Origin: Dyella acidiphila
GTDB lineage: Bacteria; Pseudomonadota; Gammaproteobacteria; Xanthomonadales; Rhodanobacteraceae
Length of the DNA stretch: 64,000 bases
Reading direction: 5' to 3'
Assembly (NCBI RefSeq): GCF_014863405.1
Contig: NZ_JACZZA010000005.1
Coordinates: 248,001 to 312,000 of the forward strand
The notes under the pieces are model-generated. The model worked only from the letters and a program-made list of their open reading frames with translations, did no database searches and had not been told where the DNA came from. Of the stretch, positions 25,808 to 32,969 are shown piece after piece. Made by a program: the position numbers and the translations under genes. Numbering within the stretch: position 1 is the stretch's first letter; every line of letters begins with the position of its first letter.

Positions 25808-27567
25808 GCCACCACCACTTCACGGAACATGCCCGCTTCCATATGGAACAGCATGTGGCAGTGGTAGGCCCAGCGGCCGGGGTTGTCGGCGCTTACCGCA
25901 TAGCTGATCTGTTGCGCCGGCTGCACGTTGACGGTGTGCTTGCGCACCTGGAAGCGCCCCTCGGCCGTTTCCAGCTCGCTCCACATGCCATGCAGATGGA
26001 TGGGATGGTTCATCATCGTGTCGTTGATCAATACGACGCGCAGGCGCTCGCCGTATTTGAAGCGCACCGGCTCGGCGGCGGAGAACTTCACGCCGTCGAA
26101 CGACCATATGTAACGCTCCATATTGCCGGTCAGGCGCAAGGTGACTTCGCGTTCGGGCTCGCGCTTATCCAGCGCGCCGCCGATGGTGTGCAGATCGGCG
26201 TAAGTGAGCACGCGCCGACCGTTGCCGCGCAGGCCGACGCCCGGATCATCGAGACTGGTGCGTGGCTGTGCGACGCGCGCATCCACGCCGGGACCGGTTT
26301 TCAGCGCCTGGCCCGGCGCCGCCGGTGCGCTGTGCATCGCCATGTCCGAACCGTCCATGCCGGGCATATCCTGCATGCCGGCCATCTCGTGCATGGCATG
26401 CCCGGCCGGCGGTGCCGACGACATGCCGCCCATCATGTCCTGCATATCGAGCCAGACGCGCGGATCCATCGCCGGCACTTCCGCTTCCATGCCCGGGCGG
26501 GGCGCCAGGGTGCCGCGTGCATAGCCGCTGCGATCGATGGATTGCGCGAACAGGGTGTAGGCGCGGTCTTCCTGCGGCGTGACGATCAGGTCATAGGTCT
26601 CGGCCGGCATGATGCGCACTTCATCCACCTGCACCGGTTCCACATCCTGGCCATCGGCGCTGATCACGCTCAGCTTCAGTCCGGGTATGCGCAGGTCGAA
26701 GATGGTCATGGCCGAGCCGTTGATGATGCGCAGCCGCACTTTTTCGCCAGGCTTGAACAGGCCCGTCCAATTGCCGGCAAGTGCCTGCCCGTTCAGCAGA
26801 TAAGTATAGGCACGTGCCGATACATCGCTGAGATCGGTGGGATTCATGCGCATCGCATTCCACATCCTGCGCATGGCCAGCGCCTGGTGCAGTCCCATCT
26901 GCCGCGCATCGCGCAACAGTTCGGCCACGGTGGGCTGGGCGGTGTTGTAGTAATCGCTCTGCTTTTTCAAGCGCGCGAAGATGTGGCCTGGATCATCGTC
27001 GGTCCAGTCGTTGAGCATCACGACATAGTCGCGATCGGCTGCGATGCGTTCGCCCCCGGCCGGCTCGATCACGATGGCGCCGAACAGGCCGGTCTGTTCC
27101 TGATAGCTGGAATGCGCGTGGTACCAGTACGTTCCCGCCTGCCGCACCGGAAATTGATAGACGAACGTTTCGCCGGGAGCGATGCCGTCGAAACTGATGC
27201 CGGGCACGCCGTCCATGCGGAAGGGCAGCACGATGCCATGCCAGTGGATCGACGTAGGCACGCGTAGGCGGTTGGTAACCTGCAACGTCACCGTGCTGCC
27301 CTCTTTCCAGCGCAGAGTCGGGCCGGGCAAGCCGCCGTTGACGGTGGTCGCCATGGCCGGCTTGCCGGTGTAATTCACGGCCACGCTTCCCACATTCAGC
27401 GCGAAATCGGTACCGCTCAGCGCGGCAGACGCATCGAAGCGCGCCATCGCCTCGGCACGCGCGGTGCGCAACATGCCAAAGGCCGCGGCGGTACCACCCA
27501 GCGCCAGCCCTTGCACAAATCGCCGCCGCGAAAGATCCAGCGCTGGCAGCGCATCAAACCTGTTCAT
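25804..27567 (-). CDS. copA: Copper resistance multicopper oxidase
   Basis: The 587-residue protein has a twin-arginine signal (LSRRRFVQGLALGG) and the copper ligand motifs of multicopper oxidases: HWHG (108-111), YHAHSS (149-154), HPIHLHG, and YHCHMLFHMEAGMF. A Met/His-rich loop in the second half (MQDMPGMDGSDMAMH) is typical of CopA/PcoA. It oxidises Cu(I) in the periplasm after folded export. Start MNRFDALPALD follows GGAG by eight bases. Order copL-copA-copB matches Xanthomonas. Confidence 0.96.
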   Translation of the reverse strand: MNRFDALPALDLSRRRFVQGLALGGTAAAFGMLRTARAEAMARFDASAALSGTDFALNVGSVAVNYTGKPAMATTVNGGLPGPTLRWKEGSTVTLQVTNRLRVPTSIHWHGIVLPFRMDGVPGISFDGIAPGETFVYQFPVRQAGTYWYHAHSSYQEQTGLFGAIVIEPAGGERIAADRDYVVMLNDWTDDDPGHIFARLKKQSDYYNTAQPTVAELLRDARQMGLHQALAMRRMWNAMRMNPTDLSDVSARAYTYLLNGQALAGNWTGLFKPGEKVRLRIINGSAMTIFDLRIPGLKLSVISADGQDVEPVQVDEVRIMPAETYDLIVTPQEDRAYTLFAQSIDRSGYARGTLAPRPGMEAEVPAMDPRVWLDMQDMMGGMSSAPPAGHAMHEMAGMQDMPGMDGSDMAMHSAPAAPGQALKTGPGVDARVAQPRTSLDDPGVGLRGNGRRVLTYADLHTIGGALDKREPEREVTLRLTGNMERYIWSFDGVKFSAAEPVRFKYGERLRVVLINDTMMNHPIHLHGMWSELETAEGRFQVRKHTVNVQPAQQISYAVSADNPGRWAYHCHMLFHMEAGMFREVVVA

Positions 27568-27652
27568 AAGGATTACTCCATGCAACGCAGAACACCTGCC
27601 GCTGCCGGCACCAAGGTGCATGGCAGCTCAGGAAGATCATCGGGCGGAGCAA

Positions 27653-28027
27653 TCAGACGGCCGGTGGCCGTAGCGGTGGTATCGAAGCAATATTGGGAGC
27701 GCTGACGCCACGGAACATGGCATAGCGCGCAGGAAGCAAGCCCGGACCACGCAAGCGCATGGCCGAAGGCAGCAACAGGCTGCCGCACATGGCGTCGCAT
27801 TGGCAGCTTGAATGCGAAGACGGGCTGCCGCAGCAACCGTCGTGATGATGGCCGGCCATCGCGGCAGCCGGCATGCCATGACCATTCATCGCCGCCATCG
27901 CCGCCGGCATGGCGCCACCAGCATCGGGTTCAGCCACCGCATTCAGCGGCAGCGAGAGCAGGACCAGCATGGCCCATGCGAACAGCGCCATGGCGCGTGT
28001 GAAACGCGATGCGCGAATGCGTTGCAT
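27653..28027 (-). CDS. copL: CopL family metal-binding regulatory protein
   Basis: The 124-residue precursor has a signal peptide (about 1-27), then a Met-rich stretch and a dense metal-binding run with GHHHDGCCG and SSCQCDAMCG. In Xanthomonas, CopL is the first gene of copLAB and is needed for copper-induced expression. The same order here supports the name. Two starts are possible: 28027 (MQRIRASRF) and 28045 (MGRPLSMQ). I prefer 28027 because the promoter predicts a transcript start near 28048, which would leave almost no leader for the other. Neither has a good Shine-Dalgarno. Confidence 0.82.
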   Translation of the reverse strand: MQRIRASRFTRAMALFAWAMLVLLSLPLNAVAEPDAGGAMPAAMAAMNGHGMPAAAMAGHHHDGCCGSPSSHSSCQCDAMCGSLLLPSAMRLRGPGLLPARYAMFRGVSAPNIASIPPLRPPAV

Positions 28028-28054
28028 GGAAAGCGGACGGCCCATGAGAGCAAG

Positions 28055-28082
28055 CTTATATCCGCCCGGCAAGCCGGCTCAA
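28055..28082 (-). promoter_or_regulatory. Predicted promoter of copLAB
   Basis: Leftward TTGAGC (28077-28082) and TATAAG (28055-28060) are separated by 16 bases. Transcription would begin near 28048, just before copL. Confidence 0.6.
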
Positions 28083-28109
28083 CAGGCCGAAGGTTTACCT
28101 GGCACAGGC

Positions 28110-28140
28110 TTGACCCTGGTGCTGCTCCAGGGTGTAGACG
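28110..28140 (+). promoter_or_regulatory. MerR/CueR-type operator-promoter, directed away from copLAB
   Basis: On the plus strand TTGACC (28110-28115) is followed after 19 bases by TAGACG (28135-28140). A perfect dyad ACCCTGG-N7-CCAGGGT (28113-28133) fills the spacer. The 19-base spacer and N7 dyad are the hallmarks of promoters controlled by MerR-family metal sensors such as CueR (ACCTTCC-N7-GGAAGGT). The mirrored orientation gives much poorer -35 and -10 boxes. No gene follows on the plus strand. Confidence 0.65.
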
Positions 28141-28204
28141 GCACTCCGAGGCATCTGCGTTGCGTGCCTGCCCCGCTTTGCGGGCGCTCGGCGCCATACC
28201 TGCA

Positions 28205-28612
28205 TCAAAGCGATTCGGCGTAGTGCCGAAGCAGTTGATGCATGGCGTCGCCGAGCTTTTCGAAATCGGCGGCGGCCGCCTCGATGCCGCATGCCTTGAT
28301 GAATTTTTCCAGGGCGGCGCATTGCGCGGCCACACCGTCTTCGCCAAGCATCAGCAGCGCGCCTTTCATGCCATGGATGCGGGCCAGCAATGCCGGCTGA
28401 TCGCGTTTGGCAAATGCATCGAGAATGGCATGCAGGTCGCGTGCGCCGGAGTTGACGAAGACTTGATGCACCTGCCGGGAATACTTGCAGGCCCGCGCCG
28501 AGTCGCCTGCCACAGGCGGCGCGGCTCCGACCTGATCGGTGCGACAGACGGTGGCGCTGCCAGCGGGTTCGGACGACAACGGATTGCCATGGACTGGCCC
28601 ATACTTGGTCAT
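28205..28612 (-). CDS. Histidine phosphotransfer (HPt) domain protein
   Basis: The 135-residue protein is a single HPt domain (about 50-130) after a short unstructured N-terminus. The phosphorylatable histidine lies in ARIHGMKGALLMLG, and the helical bundle continues to the end. HPt proteins relay phosphate between hybrid sensor kinases and response regulators. No kinase or regulator gene is adjacent, so its partners are elsewhere. Start MTKYGPVHG is preceded by a GA-rich stretch. The plus-strand MerR-type promoter at 28110 would produce RNA antisense to this gene. Confidence 0.82.
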   Translation of the reverse strand: MTKYGPVHGNPLSSEPAGSATVCRTDQVGAAPPVAGDSARACKYSRQVHQVFVNSGARDLHAILDAFAKRDQPALLARIHGMKGALLMLGEDGVAAQCAALEKFIKACGIEAAAADFEKLGDAMHQLLRHYAESL

Positions 28613-28709
28613 CTCATTCACCCGATGATCCCCGAAAACCCCAAGGTAAACGTGCAACGCCAACGCCCAAAAAGGCTTGGCAGGACAAGTGCGGCTTACC
28701 CCCTCCTGT

Positions 28710-28789
28710 GTGTTCCCTGCAGCCGGCCGCTACGCCTGAAAAAGCCCCCGGGCCACGCGGCCCGAGGGAAACGCCGTTGGAGGGAACAC
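28710..28789. repeat. Nested inverted repeat without a gene
   Basis: GTGTTCCCT (28710-28718) and AGGGAACAC (28781-28789) are perfect nine-base inverted repeats 62 bases apart. They enclose a second GC-rich hairpin (28745-28768). The whole can fold as a two-tier structure. The 300-base stretch 28613-28912 holds this element, the hairpin terminator inside it and a possible rightward promoter, but no credible gene. Confidence 0.65.
28740..28768 (-). terminator. Rho-independent terminator with no gene upstream
   Basis: On the minus strand CCCTCGGGCC and GGCCCGGGGG form a stem of nine pairs with one mismatch and a four-base loop, directly followed by CTTTTTC. No minus-strand gene lies before it up to the divergent MBL gene at 28913, so it may end a small RNA. 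Confidence 0.6.
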
Positions 28790-28792
28790 GGG

Positions 28793-28821
28793 TTGAGTGA
28801 TCCTAAAAGTCGTCTTATTTG
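28793..28821 (+). promoter_or_regulatory. Possible promoter of the MBL-fold gene
   Basis: TTGAGT (28793-28798) and TATTTG (28816-28821) are 17 bases apart. The implied leader is about 85 bases long and AT-rich compared with the surroundings. Confidence 0.4.
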
Positions 28822-28912
28822 AGAGGTATCGGATCCAACTTAAAAATAACGCCGAAGCAACGGCAATATCCTTAGAACAATTCCATCCACCTCATCACAC
28901 GAGCGCTCGCCC

Positions 28913-29845
28913 ATGGCATTCGCAGACATCCATACCGTTGATACCGGCTTTGTACGTCCACAGTTCGATGCCGCTTATCTGCTGGTGCATCGTGGGCGCG
29001 CTGCGTTTATCGATTGCGGCACCAATCACGCCGTGCCCCGGCTACTCGCCAGCCTCGAAGAAGCCGGCATCGGTGCGCCCGATGTGGAGTGGCTGATCCT
29101 CACCCATGTGCATCTCGATCATGCAGGCGGCGCTGGCGAATTGATGGCGCAGCTGCCCCATGCACGACTGGCCGTGCATCCGCGCGGCGCGCGCCACATG
29201 ATCGATCCCTCGCAGCTGTGGGCAGGCGCGCTGGCCGTGTACGGCGCCGAGGTGATGGAACAGGCGTACGGCCAGCTTCGTGCGGTGCCCGCAGAGCGCG
29301 TGGTGGAAGCACCGGACAATTTTGTGATCGATCTATGCGGCCGGCCGTTGCGCTGCCTGGATACGCCCGGCCATGCCAAACACCACATGGCCATTTACGA
29401 CGAGCACAGCAAGGCATGCTTCACCGGCGACACGTTTGGCCTTTCCTATCGCGAATTCGACACCGCACAAGGGGCCTACATCCTGCCCACTACCACTCCG
29501 GTCCAGTTCGATCCGGAGGCGTTGCACGCGTCGATCGACCGCCTGCTGAGCCTCAAACCCCAAGCCGTGTATCTGACCCACTATGGCCGGCTGGAAAACG
29601 TCGAACTGCTTGCCGGCCAGCTGCATCAACATATCGACGCCATGGTCGCCCTCGCCCGCCAGGTCGACGACGGTACCGCCGATCGGCATGTGCGGCTTAC
29701 CCAGGGATTGACCGAGCAGTACGCCGCACAGCTCGCCGCGCACGGCTGGCAGGGCAGCCGGGATGAACTTCTGCATTGGCTGGGCACCGATATCGAGCTC
29801 AATGCGCAGGGTCTTGGCGTGTGGCTGGATCGCGCGCGCGGTTAA
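28913..29845 (+). CDS. MBL-fold metallo-hydrolase
   Basis: The 310-residue protein has the metallo-beta-lactamase metal motif THVHLDHAGG (His65, His67, Asp69, His70), a further histidine in DTPGHAKHHMAIYD, an aspartate in CFTGDTFG, and a final histidine in YLTHYGRLEN. It should hydrolyse an ester or thioester with a two-metal centre. The substrate is not evident. The C-terminal 75 residues form a helical extension. Its stop codon overlaps that of the convergent GNAT gene. Confidence 0.9.
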   Translation: MAFADIHTVDTGFVRPQFDAAYLLVHRGRAAFIDCGTNHAVPRLLASLEEAGIGAPDVEWLILTHVHLDHAGGAGELMAQLPHARLAVHPRGARHMIDPSQLWAGALAVYGAEVMEQAYGQLRAVPAERVVEAPDNFVIDLCGRPLRCLDTPGHAKHHMAIYDEHSKACFTGDTFGLSYREFDTAQGAYILPTTTPVQFDPEALHASIDRLLSLKPQAVYLTHYGRLENVELLAGQLHQHIDAMVALARQVDDGTADRHVRLTQGLTEQYAAQLAAHGWQGSRDELLHWLGTDIELNAQGLGVWLDRARG

Positions 29846-30276
29846 TCGACGGCGAGCAATTTGACGTAGAAGTGCTGGGTTTTGCGCCGCACGTAGCCCA
29901 GCCGTTCGTAAAACGGATGGGAACCCTCGCGCACGATATTGGAACGCACCGACACCGCCTCGAATCCCAGGCGGCGCGCCCACTGCTCCGCATCCGCCAC
30001 CAGCATCCGGCCGATGCCGCCGCCGCGGCAGGCCGCATCCACCACCAGGCCTACGATCTCGACGCGTTCGCCGGACTCCAGCGTGCGGCGATGTTCAACC
30101 GCGATCCATCCACGCAATATGCCGCCGGCATCCACGACGCTGATGTGATGATCCGGACGCGGCAACAGCCCGCGCAATCGATCCAGCATCACAACCGGCG
30201 ATACCGGATAGCCAAGATCCGTCGCCAGGCGGGCTATTTCTACCGCATCGTCGGCGCATGCTGCACGCACTTGCAT
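29842..30276 (-). CDS. GNAT family N-acetyltransferase
   Basis: The 144-residue protein is a single GNAT domain with the acetyl-CoA loop ACRGGGIGRMLVADAE (about 85-100) and the C-terminal FYERLGYVRRKTQHFYVKLL. The acceptor is unknown. It starts one base after the csaA-like stop and is thus the last gene of a tight three-gene unit with the PuuB-like oxidase and CsaA. Its stop overlaps the convergent MBL gene by four bases. Confidence 0.9.
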   Translation of the reverse strand: MQVRAACADDAVEIARLATDLGYPVSPVVMLDRLRGLLPRPDHHISVVDAGGILRGWIAVEHRRTLESGERVEIVGLVVDAACRGGGIGRMLVADAEQWARRLGFEAVSVRSNIVREGSHPFYERLGYVRRKTQHFYVKLLAVD

Positions 30277-30277
30277 G

Positions 30278-30622
30278 TCAGGCCAGCCGCGCGCCGTTCG
30301 GGACCGGACGCTCCACCGTCGTCACCACAACGCCTTGCTCCGTATGAAACCCGGTCAACAAGAACTGGGAACGAAATGGGCCGATCTGCTTTTCGGGAAA
30401 ATTGAGCACGCCTACGATCTGCCGCCCGAGCAGCGCTTCGGGCGCATACAGCGCGGCAATCTGCGCACTGGTCTTGCGTTCGCCATAGGGGCCGAAATCC
30501 GCCCACACTTTCCACGCCGGCTTGCGCGCCTCGGGAAACGGTTCGACCCGGGTCACCGTGCCCGCCACGATCAGCACCTTCTGGAAATCGGCCCAGCTGA
30601 TTTCTTCGGCCTGCTCATTCAT
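30278..30622 (-). CDS. csaA: CsaA-like tRNA-binding-domain protein
   Basis: The 114-residue protein is a stand-alone OB-fold tRNA-binding domain of the CsaA/TRBP111 type. It shows [20 protein letters not shown], the conserved [20 protein letters not shown], and [15 protein letters not shown]. CsaA in Bacillus acts as a chaperone linked to protein export and also binds tRNA. Start MNEQAEEI overlaps the stop of the oxidase gene in an ATGA junction (30619-30622), which indicates coupled translation. Confidence 0.9.
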   Translation of the reverse strand: MNEQAEEISWADFQKVLIVAGTVTRVEPFPEARKPAWKVWADFGPYGERKTSAQIAALYAPEALLGRQIVGVLNFPEKQIGPFRSQFLLTGFHTEQGVVVTTVERPVPNGARLA

Positions 30623-31908
30623 CCTTCGAGACTCGTCTTGAACCAATCGTTGAATTCATACCACCAATAACTTGCCTGCGCACCTACGAAACCGAACGGT
30701 TTGTAGGTATGCGTAAGACCGTAACTGCCGAATTGCTTCCAGCTTTCATCGCCTTCGGCAATCGCTGCCGCCAGCAATTCGCCTGCCGCGCACGTAGGTG
30801 CCAGGCCGTGGCCGCCGAACGCCTGCGCCCACCACAGACCGTTGCCTTCGCTGCCAATCTGCGGCATCTGGTGGCGCGCATAACTCATCAGTCCGGACCA
30901 TGCGTATTCGATGCCTGCGCCACGCAGGGCCGGAAATACGCGCAGCAGATCGCGAGTCAGCACGCGCTGCACGGCGGCGGGCGAACGATTGCGGATCGAG
31001 ATGCGGCCACCCCACAGCAGGCGCTTGTCGGGCAGCGGACGGTAGTAATCAAAGGCGAAGCGGGTGTCGTAGACGGCGGCCTGCGTCTGCAGGCATTCAT
31101 CGAGCCGTTCGCCCAGCGGTTCGGTCACCATTACATAGGTGGCGATCGGCAGGATCGCGCGATCGATCCGGCGGCGCAGCCCGGCCAGATAGCCGCCGCA
31201 GGCCAGCACCACGTGTTCTGCCTGTACCTCGCCCTGCGGCGTACTGATCAGCCAATGGCTGTTTTCCCGGCGCAAGCGCCATACATCGCTGTTTTCGTGG
31301 ATGCGCACACCCTGCTCCGCCGCAGCCGCCGCGAGCCCGATGGCGTAATTGAGCGGGTGCAGATGCAAGGCGTTGCGTTCGTAAAGACCATCCGTATAGC
31401 GTTCGCTGCGCACCAGTTCGCGCAATTCTTCCTGCGGCAGCCAGTCCCAATGCAGCCCGTAACGGTCACCCAGCAGGCGCTGGCGTTTGCGCAGCACTTC
31501 CGGATCGCGGAACCAGTTGGCCCAGATCACACCGCGGTCCACCAGGTCGCAGGCAATCGCATAGCGCGCAGCGCGCTCGCGTATGCGCTGCACCGCTGCG
31601 GTGGTGAGCGCAAAGAGGGTTTGCGCGCGCGATTCGCCAAGCTGGTGCAGCAAGGCTTCTTCGCCGAGCGAATAGCCGCCGAAGACAAAGCCGCCGTTGC
31701 GGCCCGAAGCGCCAAAGCCGATCTGTTCGCGCTCCAGCACCATCACGTCGCGCACGCCGCGCTCGGCCAGGCCGAGCGCCGTATTCAATCCGGCAAAGCC
31801 GCCGCCGATAATCGCCACTCGTGTTTCCTGGCGCCCTTGCACGGGCGCATACGGCGCATACGGCGTCGCCGTGGCGCGGTAATAGGAGCGAACCGGTGGG
31901 TGTTTCAT
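30619..31908 (-). CDS. FAD-dependent oxidoreductase (PuuB/OrdL-like amine oxidase)
   Basis: The 429-residue protein is a DAO-family flavoenzyme. It has the dinucleotide loop [19 protein letters not shown] (about 31-49), the [13 protein letters not shown] flavin loop common to PuuB-type oxidases, and a C-terminal [17 protein letters not shown]. Relatives oxidise gamma-glutamylputrescine or similar amines. No other polyamine-degradation gene is present here, so the substrate is uncertain. It is first in a coupled unit with csaA and a GNAT gene. Confidence 0.88.
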   Translation of the reverse strand: MKHPPVRSYYRATATPYAPYAPVQGRQETRVAIIGGGFAGLNTALGLAERGVRDVMVLEREQIGFGASGRNGGFVFGGYSLGEEALLHQLGESRAQTLFALTTAAVQRIRERAARYAIACDLVDRGVIWANWFRDPEVLRKRQRLLGDRYGLHWDWLPQEELRELVRSERYTDGLYERNALHLHPLNYAIGLAAAAAEQGVRIHENSDVWRLRRENSHWLISTPQGEVQAEHVVLACGGYLAGLRRRIDRAILPIATYVMVTEPLGERLDECLQTQAAVYDTRFAFDYYRPLPDKRLLWGGRISIRNRSPAAVQRVLTRDLLRVFPALRGAGIEYAWSGLMSYARHQMPQIGSEGNGLWWAQAFGGHGLAPTCAAGELLAAAIAEGDESWKQFGSYGLTHTYKPFGFVGAQASYWWYEFNDWFKTSLEG

Positions 31909-32019
31909 ACCTAGCGTGCAGATGCCCGGGCGGCTGGACGGCCGAGCATACCCCGTAGCCGGCGCGCTCGCTCAGGCCGATCGGCCTAGGCGCACTGCAT
32001 GCGCAAAGGCCCCCCTCCC

Positions 32020-32061
32020 AAAACGCGTGTGGCCGGGCGCCAAAGACGCCCGGCCACACGC
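32020..32061 (-). terminator. Rho-independent terminator of galU
   Basis: A 15-bp perfect stem (GCGTGTGGCCGGGCG with its complement) and a seven-base loop are followed on the minus strand by GTTTTGGG. It lies 35 bases after the galU stop. Confidence 0.85.
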
Positions 32062-32096
32062 AATCGGATCTGATAAACGAAGCGTGCCCTGCGCGC

Positions 32097-32969
32097 TCAG
32101 AGCGTGCTGGCGACCTCGCGAACCACCTTGGCCAGCGCCGGATCCTGCATCGCCATGTGCATGGTGGCGCGTACCAGGCCAGCCTTGTTGCCGCAGTCGA
32201 AGCGCGTGCCCTGGAAGCGGTAGGCCAGCACCTTGCCCTGCTCTTTCAACAAGGCTTCGATCGCGTCGGTGAGCTGGATCTCGCCGCCGGCGCCGGGCTT
32301 GGTCTGCTCCAGCAACTGGAAAATGCGTCCCGGCAGCACATAGCGACCGACCACCGCAAGATTGGACGGCGCATCGGCCGGCTTGGGTTTTTCCACCATG
32401 AAACGAATGCGTGCGCTGCGCTCGTCGACCGGCTCGGCATCGACAATGCCGTATTTGTCGGTCTGGTCTTGCGGCACTTCTTCCACCGCAATCACGCCAG
32501 CGTTGTCGGCCTCGGCCAGTTCGGCCATCTGTCGCAGGGCGCCCTTGCCGCTATGCCAGATCAAGTCATCGGGCAGCACCACGCCAAACGGTTCGTCGCC
32601 GACCACCGCCTTGGCGCACAGCACCGCATGGCCCAGGCCCAGCGCTTCAGGCTGGGTCACGAAGATCGCGCGCACATTGCGCGGCAGCGTGCCCTGCACC
32701 AGGGCCAGCAGTTCGTCCTTGCCCTTCTCCTGCAGCTTGGCTTCCAGCTCGTAGGCCTTGTCGAAGTAGTCGGCAATGGCGTGCTTGTAGCGGTTGGTGA
32801 CGAACACCAGCGTATCGGCGCCCGCATCAACGGCTTCGTCGACGGCGTACTGGATCAGCGGCCGATCCAGCACCGGCAGCATTTCCTTGGCGACGACCTT
32901 GGTAGCCGGCAGAAAACGCGTGCCCAGGCCTGCGACCGGGAATACCACCTTGCGCAATGGCTTACTCAC
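32097..32969 (-). CDS. galU: UTP-glucose-1-phosphate uridylyltransferase
   Basis: The 290-residue enzyme makes UDP-glucose from UTP and glucose 1-phosphate. The nucleotide loop FPVAGLGTRFLPATKVVAKE, the base-contacting EALGLGHAVLCA, the catalytic region VLPDDLIW and the GEIQLTDAI motif are intact. It begins with GTG, directly after the TGA of the epimerase gene. It ends the lapA-lapB-WecA-like-CapD-like-galU envelope operon. Its product supplies sugar nucleotides for lipopolysaccharide and exopolysaccharide. Confidence 0.97.
   Translation of the reverse strand: MSKPLRKVVFPVAGLGTRFLPATKVVAKEMLPVLDRPLIQYAVDEAVDAGADTLVFVTNRYKHAIADYFDKAYELEAKLQEKGKDELLALVQGTLPRNVRAIFVTQPEALGLGHAVLCAKAVVGDEPFGVVLPDDLIWHSGKGALRQMAELAEADNAGVIAVEEVPQDQTDKYGIVDAEPVDERSARIRFMVEKPKPADAPSNLAVVGRYVLPGRIFQLLEQTKPGAGGEIQLTDAIEALLKEQGKVLAYRFQGTRFDCGNKAGLVRATMHMAMQDPALAKVVREVASTL

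Noticed and set aside
28797-28912. Short minus-strand frame of 24 codons (MGERSCDEV...) ending before the terminator at 28740
   Set aside because: No Shine-Dalgarno, no family resemblance; a non-coding transcript explains the terminator as well.
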